Assembly: GCA_015234495.1 (NCBI GenBank)
Contig: JADGMZ010000071.1
Span: 1 to 6,213, forward strand
From: Brevundimonas sp.
Lineage (GTDB): Bacteria > Pseudomonadota > Alphaproteobacteria > Caulobacterales > Caulobacteraceae
Direction: 5' to 3'
DNA: 6,213 nucleotides
Shown: positions 1 to 5,023 of the stretch, piece after piece
How the letters are laid out: every line of letters starts with the position of its first letter
Numbering within the stretch: position 1 is the first letter of the stretch
Translations under genes and position numbers: made by a program
Notes under the pieces: model-generated
What the model was told of the DNA's origin: nothing
The model's database searches: none
The model's input: only the letters and a program-made list of their open reading frames with translations

Positions 1-141
1 TTCGGGGTATTTGCGCGCGCCGGCCTGGACCGCGCCGTCGTCGCCGGAGCCGCCCTCGCCCTGTTTCGCGTCGATGCCGGCCTGAATCTCCCGTTCCTGG
101 TCGGCGACCTTGTCGGCGCGGTGTTCGAAGCGGTCGTCCAT
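1..141 (-). CDS. N-terminal part of a possible YghA-like short-chain dehydrogenase (truncated by the window edge)
   Basis: The first 47 codons of a minus-strand gene that continues beyond base 1. The start at 139-141 is supported by a strong AAAAGGAG ribosome site (complement of 148-155), six bases from the ATG. The visible peptide begins MDDRFEHRADKVADQERE, is hydrophilic and charged, and ends in GAVQAGARKYPE. There is no signal peptide or membrane segment. The ending resembles the N-terminal tail that precedes the Rossmann fold in YghA/YdaD-type SDR oxidoreductases, where a Tyr-Pro-rich segment leads to the NAD(P)-binding GGDSGIGR motif. That assignment rests on recalled similarity of a short tail only; no catalytic or nucleotide-binding residue lies in the window. 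It is divergent from the DUF4126 gene. An alternative is an unrelated small stress-related hydrophilic protein. Confidence 0.55.
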   Translation of the reverse strand, partial: MDDRFEHRADKVADQEREIQAGIDAKQGEGGSGDDGAVQAGARKYPE

Positions 142-229
142 GGTCGGCTCCTTTTCCGTGGATCAGGGAAAGTCGGTGGAGCGGCCGGGTGTTCCCGCGC
201 ATTATGCCCGGCAGGTGGAGGAATCGACG
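142..229. promoter_or_regulatory. Divergent intergenic region between the partial left-end gene and the DUF4126 gene
   Basis: These 88 bases must hold both divergent promoters. On the minus strand a GGAAC sequence (complement of 191-195) is placed like an EcfG -35 element for the partial gene. The expected -10 position reads ACTT or GACT, a poor match to CGTT, so this is only weak support. On the plus strand CATTAT at 200-205 matches the TATAAT consensus at four of six bases but has no convincing -35. GGAGG at 217-221 is the ribosome site for the gene starting at 230, with 8 bases of spacing, and helps decide that start. Confidence 0.35.
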
Positions 230-856
230 ATGCCGGAGATCGATCTGGAGGCGCTGGGCGCGGCCGCGGGGCCGATGCAGGTCTGGGTCCTGCCCGCCCT
301 GCTGGGCCTCGGCCTGGCGTCGGCGACCGGCCTGAGAACCTTCCTGCCCCTGCTGATGCTGGCGCTGGCGGCGCGGTTCGAGCTGTTCGGGGTGCAGCTG
401 ATCGACCAGATGGACTGGCTGGCAGGCTGGCCCGCCATCGCGGCCCTGGCCGTGGCGACGGCGGCGGAGTTCCTCGGCGACAAGATCCCGGCCGTCGATC
501 ACGCCCTCAACGCCGTCGGCTACGTTACCCGGCCGGCGGCCGGGGCCATCGCCGCCGGCAGCGTGTTCTGGGCGGTCGATCCGGCCATGGCGGCGGTGGC
601 CGGCCTGATCGTCGGCGCGCCGGCGGCCCTGGCCTTCAATGCGGCGCAGACCGGCGTGCGCGTCGGCTCGACCACGACCACCGGCGGGCTGGGCAATCCC
701 CTTGTGTCCCTGATCGAGGATGTCCTGGCGTTCCTGACCGTGATCGTGGCCTTCCTCGCGCCGATCATCGTTCCGCTGGTGCTGCTGGTCCTCGCCGTGG
801 TCGTCTTCCGGCTGGCCCGCCGCATCCGCGACCGGCGCGAGACGCGCCCCGCCTAG
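230..856 (+). CDS. DUF4126 family integral membrane protein
   Basis: A 208-residue, strongly hydrophobic protein, probably in the inner membrane. The reading frame is open upstream to 110, but the ATG at 230 is chosen because GGAGG sits 8 bases before it and the upstream part would overlap the divergent gene. Recognisable DUF4126 blocks are GLRTFLPLL (34-42), EFLGDKIPAVDHALN (80-94), GVRVGSTTTTGGLGNPL (142-158) and SLIEDVLA (160-167). Hydrophobic stretches lie near residues 19-49, 68-80, 103-138 and 165-196, followed by a basic cytosolic-looking tail (RLARRIRDRR). The biochemical role of the family is unknown to me; the conserved polar Asp/Lys/His and Gly/Ser/Thr blocks inside the membrane region suggest a transport or binding role, which is inference. 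Its TAG stop overlaps the TAG stop of the convergent gene (CTAG at 853-856). Confidence 0.88.
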   Translation: MPEIDLEALGAAAGPMQVWVLPALLGLGLASATGLRTFLPLLMLALAARFELFGVQLIDQMDWLAGWPAIAALAVATAAEFLGDKIPAVDHALNAVGYVTRPAAGAIAAGSVFWAVDPAMAAVAGLIVGAPAALAFNAAQTGVRVGSTTTTGGLGNPLVSLIEDVLAFLTVIVAFLAPIIVPLVLLVLAVVVFRLARRIRDRRETRPA

Positions 857-1164
857 AGCACGCGGGAGACGATGGCCTTCAGGGTCTCGGCCCGGGCCGG
901 CAGGTCGGACGACAGCCGCCCGGCCAGTTCGCGGGCCCCGACCGGATAGGCGTCGCCGCCCTCGGCGATCTCCTTCGCCATCCGCGAGGCCTCCAGCAGC
1001 ACGCGCTCGAGGGCCTCGACCTGTTCGACGGCCAGAGCACGGGCCTCAAGCTGCAGCCGTCGGACCCGCTCGCTCGTGGTCTCCGGGGTGCGCATCAGGT
1101 CATAGATTTCCGCGTCGCCGGGGACGAGGCGCAGATCGGGCTTGGTCGGGGGATTTTTCGGCAT
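853..1164 (-). CDS. Small conserved-looking protein of unknown function (103 aa)
   Basis: I recall similar uncharacterised proteins in Caulobacterales but cannot name a family. The start at 1162-1164 is chosen because a full AGGAGG (complement of 1171-1176) lies six bases upstream. The frame extends further upstream to 1362 without a comparable site, and that extension would overlap the DusA gene. The protein begins MPKNPPTKPDLRLVPGD. It then has a long, charged, probably helical segment (residues about 29-68, TSERVRRLQLEARALAVEQ onward), a glycine-bearing turn with GGDAYPVGARELAGRL (69-84), and a second helix to the C-terminus. There is no signal peptide, membrane segment or cysteine, so a cytosolic helical protein is likely, perhaps acting through protein-protein contacts. 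A GGAAC-N17-CATT motif upstream may place it under general-stress control (see that entry). Confidence 0.75.
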   Translation of the reverse strand: MPKNPPTKPDLRLVPGDAEIYDLMRTPETTSERVRRLQLEARALAVEQVEALERVLLEASRMAKEIAEGGDAYPVGARELAGRLSSDLPARAETLKAIVSRVL

Positions 1165-1170
1165 GGGCGC

Positions 1171-1176
1171 CCTCCT
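1171..1176 (-). promoter_or_regulatory. Shine-Dalgarno site deciding the start of the 103-aa protein
   Basis: The complement reads AGGAGG, a perfect anti-16S match, with six bases (GCGCCC) before the ATG at 1164. It favours this start over in-frame upstream codons, including an ATG whose reading frame would run into the DusA coding sequence. Confidence 0.8.
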
Positions 1177-1184
1177 GCCAAGCC

Positions 1185-1210
1185 AATGCAAAGCGGCGCC
1201 GCTCCGTTCC
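1185..1210 (-). promoter_or_regulatory. Candidate EcfG/SigT-type promoter for the 103-aa protein
   Basis: On the minus strand GGAAC (complement of 1206-1210) is followed after 17 bases by CATT (complement of 1185-1188). The alphaproteobacterial general-stress sigma factor EcfG (SigT in Caulobacter) recognises GGAAC-N16/17-CGTT, so this is one mismatch away in the -10. The implied transcription start falls near 1178, just upstream of the ribosome site and about 14 bases before the ATG. The -10 mismatch and the GC-rich background make a chance match possible. Confidence 0.35.
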
Positions 1211-1222
1211 CGAGCGGAAGGG

Positions 1223-1241
1223 TAAACGCGTGTCGAACGCG
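1223..1241 (-). terminator. Weak candidate intrinsic terminator downstream of the DusA gene
   Basis: Read on the minus strand, CGCGT (complement of 1237-1241) pairs with ACGCG (complement of 1227-1231) around a 5-base loop, followed by TTTA. It lies about 45 bases after the DusA stop and just before the candidate promoter of the next gene, which is the right place. The stem is only 5 bp and the U-run is short, so termination may be weak or absent and some readthrough into the next minus-strand gene is possible. Confidence 0.22.
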
Positions 1242-1285
1242 CCCGGTGTGCTTCCGAGGCATCAGGACGCGCGACGCGACGGCGT

Positions 1286-2299
<1,014 letters not shown>

Positions 2300-2342
2300 C
2301 GGGCGGGCTGCATACACCGAAGCGCGGGCGGAGGCGAATGCG

Positions 2343-2368
2343 GGAACCCCTGCGCACCTGAGCAGTTT
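2343..2368 (+). promoter_or_regulatory. Candidate EcfG/SigT general-stress promoter for the DUF4142 lipoprotein gene
   Basis: GGAAC at 2343-2347 is followed after 17 bases by GTTT at 2365-2368. Counted as GGAAC-N16-xGTT, only the first -10 base differs (A in place of C) from the alphaproteobacterial EcfG consensus GGAAC-N16/17-CGTT. A transcription start near 2374 would give a 5' leader of about 19 bases carrying the AAGGAGG ribosome site. The motif is in the correct strand, distance and intergenic position. Control by the general stress response is inferred, not shown. Confidence 0.6.
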
Positions 2369-2378
2369 TGCGGTCTCC

Positions 2379-2385
2379 AAGGAGG
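2379..2385 (+). promoter_or_regulatory. Shine-Dalgarno site deciding the DUF4142 start
   Basis: AAGGAGG lies seven bases before the ATG at 2393. The same reading frame stays open back to 1430, antisense to DusA, so this site and the lipoprotein signal that follows it are what fix the true start. Confidence 0.85.
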
Positions 2386-2392
2386 ATTATCC

Positions 2393-2962
2393 ATGATCAG
2401 ACCACTTCTCGCCGGCGTCGCCTGCGTCGCCCTGCTCGCCGCCTGCAACCAGGAACAGAGCCCCGAGGCCGTCGACAAGGTTCAGGACATGGCCGCGGGT
2501 CCGGTCGGCCAGACCTCGGCCGCCACCATGGGCGCGAACATGGTCTCGGCCTATGTGCCGAACGCCGCCATGGGCGACATGTACGAAATCCAGGCCGCGA
2601 ACATCGCGCTCGAGCGTTCGCAGAACGCCCAGGTCAAGGAACTGGCGACCATGATCAAGACCGATCACACCGCCGCCTCCAACGCCATGAAGGCGATGCT
2701 GCCCCAGGCCGCGCCCGACCTCACCCCGCCGACCGAGCTGGACGAGCGCCGTCAGGGCATGATCGACAACCTGCGCTCGGCCTCGGCCGAGAATTTCGAC
2801 CGCACCTGGGTCGATCAGCAGATCGCCGCCCACAATGAGGCGCTGACCCTGCACCGCGGCTTCTCCAACGAGGATTCGCCGCTGGCCGCTCACGCCCGCT
2901 CGGTGGTCCCCAAGATCGAGGCCCACCTGCGCCAGGCCGAGCAGATCAAGGCCGGCATGTAA
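2393..2962 (+). CDS. DUF4142 family envelope lipoprotein
   Basis: A 189-residue lipoprotein. Residues 1-17 form a signal peptide ending in the lipobox L15-A16-A17 before Cys18 (LLAAC). Asn at +2 lacks the Asp inner-membrane retention signal known from E. coli, so outer-membrane anchoring is likely. The DUF4142 region, a ferritin-like helical bundle, spans about 48-185. It includes MGDMYEIQAANIALERSQN (60-78), VKELATMIKTDHTAASNAMK (81-100, with D91-H92), ENFDRTWVDQQIAAHNEALTL (133-153) and a C-terminal helix with H167 and H178. Many members are small periplasmic or outer-membrane proteins of unknown biochemical role, often seen near stress genes; metal binding by the conserved Asp/Glu/His residues is possible but unproven. 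The start is set by AAGGAGG and the lipobox. A GGAAC-type promoter lies upstream and an intrinsic terminator immediately downstream, so it is probably a single-gene transcription unit. Confidence 0.92.
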   Translation: MIRPLLAGVACVALLAACNQEQSPEAVDKVQDMAAGPVGQTSAATMGANMVSAYVPNAAMGDMYEIQAANIALERSQNAQVKELATMIKTDHTAASNAMKAMLPQAAPDLTPPTELDERRQGMIDNLRSASAENFDRTWVDQQIAAHNEALTLHRGFSNEDSPLAAHARSVVPKIEAHLRQAEQIKAGM

Positions 2963-2987
2963 CCACCGCCAGACGAGCGGAGGTTCG

Positions 2988-3017
2988 AGGCCGGGGCCGT
3001 CAGGTCCCGGCCTTTTT
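2988..3017 (+). terminator. Intrinsic terminator of the DUF4142 gene, embedded in the end of the Kef gene
   Basis: GGCCGGG (2989-2995) pairs with CCCGGCC (3006-3012) to give a 7-bp all-GC stem, extendable by an A-T pair, with a 10-base loop, followed directly by TTTTT (3013-3017). It lies 26 bases after the lipoprotein stop. The downstream arm and U-run overlap the last codons of the convergent Kef gene, where the U-run encodes Lys-Lys on the other strand. Read from the minus strand the stem is followed by TCGAACC, so it should terminate only plus-strand transcription. Confidence 0.8.
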
Positions 3018-4865
3018 CCGTTCCTGGTCCTCTTCCTCGAGCGCCTCGGCGGCCTCTTCGTTGAGCGGCTTGCCCTCGCGGCGCGGCTTCACATAGGGCT
3101 CGGGCCGGGTCGTGGCGATGTTGCCGCGCATCAGCGACCGCCCTGCCTGGATGCCCTCGACCAGTTGCAGGGCGAAGCGCTCCTCGTCCCGTCGGCGCAC
3201 GTCCTCGATGGTCTCGCGCGCCTCCTCGGGGGAGAAGCCGAGATCGACCAGCACCTTCTCTCCGAACACGAGGGCCGACTCGAAGACCTCGCGCACCTGG
3301 TAGTCGACGCCGGCCTGGACGAGGCGGACGGCGTGGCCGCGGTCGTAGGCCCGGACGAACAATTTGGTTAGTGGGAATTCGGCCCTGACCAGTTCGACGA
3401 TACGGTCGGCGGTCTCCTGCCGGTCGACGCAGACGAGAATGGTTTCCGCCTCGCCGGCGCCGGACGCGCGGAGCACGTCCAGCCGCGTCCCGTCGCCATA
3501 GTAGACCTTGAAGCCGAACTGGCCGGCCGCCTGGATCATCTCGACGTCCAGATCGATGATCGAGACGTCCACGTCGCGCGCCAGCAGCGGCTGGGACACC
3601 ACCTGGGCGAAGCGGCCGAAGCCGATGACCAGCACCCGCTCGCGCAGGTCAGCCGCCCGGTCGACGCCGTCGGCCTGATCGGGATCCAGCGTCGCGGCGG
3701 GCATGAAGTGCCCGACGGCGAGGGTGACCAGCGGCGTCAGGGCCATCGACAGGATGACGATGGCCGTCATCGAGGCCGACACCCGGGCGTCGAAGATGCC
3801 GACGGAAAGGGCGGCGGCGTAGAGGACGAAGGCGAACTCGCCGCCCTGCGCGAACAGGGCGGCGCGCTCCACCGCCTCGCGCTCGGCGTGGCCGAACAGG
3901 CGGGCGATGCCGTAGATGGCCACGGCCTTGACGGCCATGAAGGCGATGACGCCGCCGAGGATGACCTCCCAGCGGGCGATCACCACGCCGAGGTCCAGCG
4001 ACATGCCGACGCTGAGGAAGAACAGGCCCAGCAGGATGGCGCGGAAGGGTTCGACGTCGGCCTCGAGCTGATGCCGGAACACCGATTCCGACAGCAGGAC
4101 GCCGGCGAGGAAGGCGCCCATGGCCATGGACAGTCCGCCCATGTCCATCAGCCAGGCCGCCCCGGCCACGACCAGCAGGGCGGCGGCGGTCATCACCTCG
4201 CGGCCGCCGTAGCGGGCGAGCAGGCGGAACACCGGATTCATCAGGTAGCGCCCGACGAGGAAGACCAGAGCAACCGCGCCCACGGCCAGGCCGATCGTCC
4301 GCCACAAGGGCGGCGCGGCGTCGCCGCCCAGGCCCATGGCCCCGGCCATCACCGCCACCGCCGCCAGCAGCGGGACGATGGCGATATCCTCGAGCAGCAG
4401 GATGGAGACGGCGCGCTGGCCGCGCTGGGACCCGAGCTCGCCCCGTTCGTCGAGGGTCTGCATGATCACCGCCGTCGAACTGAGCACGAAGCCCATGGCC
4501 CCGACGAAGGCGACCGGGACCGACAGGCCCGCGGCCATGCCGGTCAGGGTCAGCAGCCCGCCGGCGGCCGACACCTGGGCCGCGCCGAGACCGAAGATGT
4601 CGCGCTTGAGCTTCCACAGCCGCGACGGCCGCATCTCGAGGCCGATGATGAACAGGAAGATGACCACGCCGAACTCGGCGACGTGGAGGATGATTTCCGG
4701 CTCGTCGAACAGGCCGATGCCCCATGGGCCGATGGCGAGGCCGGCGGCGAGATAGCCGAGCACCGAGCCGAGGCCGAGGCGGCGGAACACCGGCACGGCG
4801 ATGACCCCGGCCGCCAGCAAGGCCGCCACATGGCCGAGGTCCAGCCCGCTGGTAGGTTCCGCCAT
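3000..4865 (-). CDS. KefB/KefC-like monovalent cation:proton antiporter with C-terminal NAD-binding (RCK/TrkA-N) domain
   Basis: A 621-residue inner-membrane CPA2 transporter expected to move K+ outward in exchange for protons; in E. coli, Kef proteins are gated by glutathione and its electrophile adducts. About 12-13 membrane segments occupy residues 8-390. Diagnostic blocks are GYLAAGLAIGP (37-47), FLFIIGLEMRPSRLW (70-84), LSSTAVIMQTLDERGE (128-143), LLLEDIAIVPLLA (156-168) and HQLEADVEPF...LGLFFLSVGMSLD (265-291), which corresponds to the Kef regulatory loop. A Rossmann domain follows, with RVLVIGFGRFAQ (410-421; GxGxxxQ), the strand-end acid at D438 and YYGDGTRLDVLRASGA (455-470). The Kef-like VRAYDRGHAVRLVQAGVDYQVRE continues it, and the protein ends in a charged tail. 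The start at 4865 has only weak GGGAC upstream; 4892 and 4925 are alternatives. No KefF/KefG-type partner is seen here, so glutathione gating is unproven. Confidence 0.92.
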   Translation of the reverse strand: MAEPTSGLDLGHVAALLAAGVIAVPVFRRLGLGSVLGYLAAGLAIGPWGIGLFDEPEIILHVAEFGVVIFLFIIGLEMRPSRLWKLKRDIFGLGAAQVSAAGGLLTLTGMAAGLSVPVAFVGAMGFVLSSTAVIMQTLDERGELGSQRGQRAVSILLLEDIAIVPLLAAVAVMAGAMGLGGDAAPPLWRTIGLAVGAVALVFLVGRYLMNPVFRLLARYGGREVMTAAALLVVAGAAWLMDMGGLSMAMGAFLAGVLLSESVFRHQLEADVEPFRAILLGLFFLSVGMSLDLGVVIARWEVILGGVIAFMAVKAVAIYGIARLFGHAEREAVERAALFAQGGEFAFVLYAAALSVGIFDARVSASMTAIVILSMALTPLVTLAVGHFMPAATLDPDQADGVDRAADLRERVLVIGFGRFAQVVSQPLLARDVDVSIIDLDVEMIQAAGQFGFKVYYGDGTRLDVLRASGAGEAETILVCVDRQETADRIVELVRAEFPLTKLFVRAYDRGHAVRLVQAGVDYQVREVFESALVFGEKVLVDLGFSPEEARETIEDVRRRDEERFALQLVEGIQAGRSLMRGNIATTRPEPYVKPRREGKPLNEEAAEALEEEDQERKKAGT

Positions 4866-5023
4866 GCGATCGTCCCGTCCGTCCCCGGTCATTGTGGGGT
4901 CGCAGGCCGGCGAACGCCAGTCCACGCGTCCGTTGGCGTACGTCAGGCTTCGTCAGACGACCGGCGGCGCATTTGCGTCGAGGATGGCCCCGTGGAGAAC
5001 TGGCGCTTGAAGGAGCGACGCTG
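4866..5023. promoter_or_regulatory. Divergent intergenic region between the Kef gene and the vWA gene
   Basis: These 158 bases separate two divergent genes and must contain both promoters. I see no convincing sigma-70 or GGAAC-type promoter on either strand. The notable content is the 10-bp-periodic direct repeat at 4931-4956 (separate entry) and the vWA ribosome site AAGGAG at 5010-5015, eight bases before the ATG at 5024. No hairpin with a U-run, tRNA or short gene with a good ribosome site is apparent. Confidence 0.55.
4931..4956. repeat. Tandem hexamer direct repeat with 10-bp period, possible response-regulator site
   Basis: CGTCAG occurs at 4941-4946 and again at 4951-4956, and a degenerate copy CGTTGG sits at 4931-4936, all exactly 10 bases apart. 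Direct hexamer repeats spaced by one helical turn are typical of OmpR/PhoB-family response-regulator sites. It lies between divergent envelope genes, about 70 bases upstream of the vWA start. No specific regulator can be named, and two perfect six-base copies could be chance. Confidence 0.35.

Noticed and set aside
171..191. EcfG-type promoter for the left-end partial gene
   Set aside because: The GGAAC -35 is present on the minus strand, but the -10 position reads GACT or ACTT rather than CGTT. I kept it only as a remark in the intergenic entry.
1193..1217. GC palindrome GCGGCGCCGC and hairpin CCGCTC/GAGCGG considered as a terminator
   Set aside because: No U-run follows on either strand, and the bases overlap the candidate promoter of the next gene. 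Such short GC palindromes are expected at this base composition.
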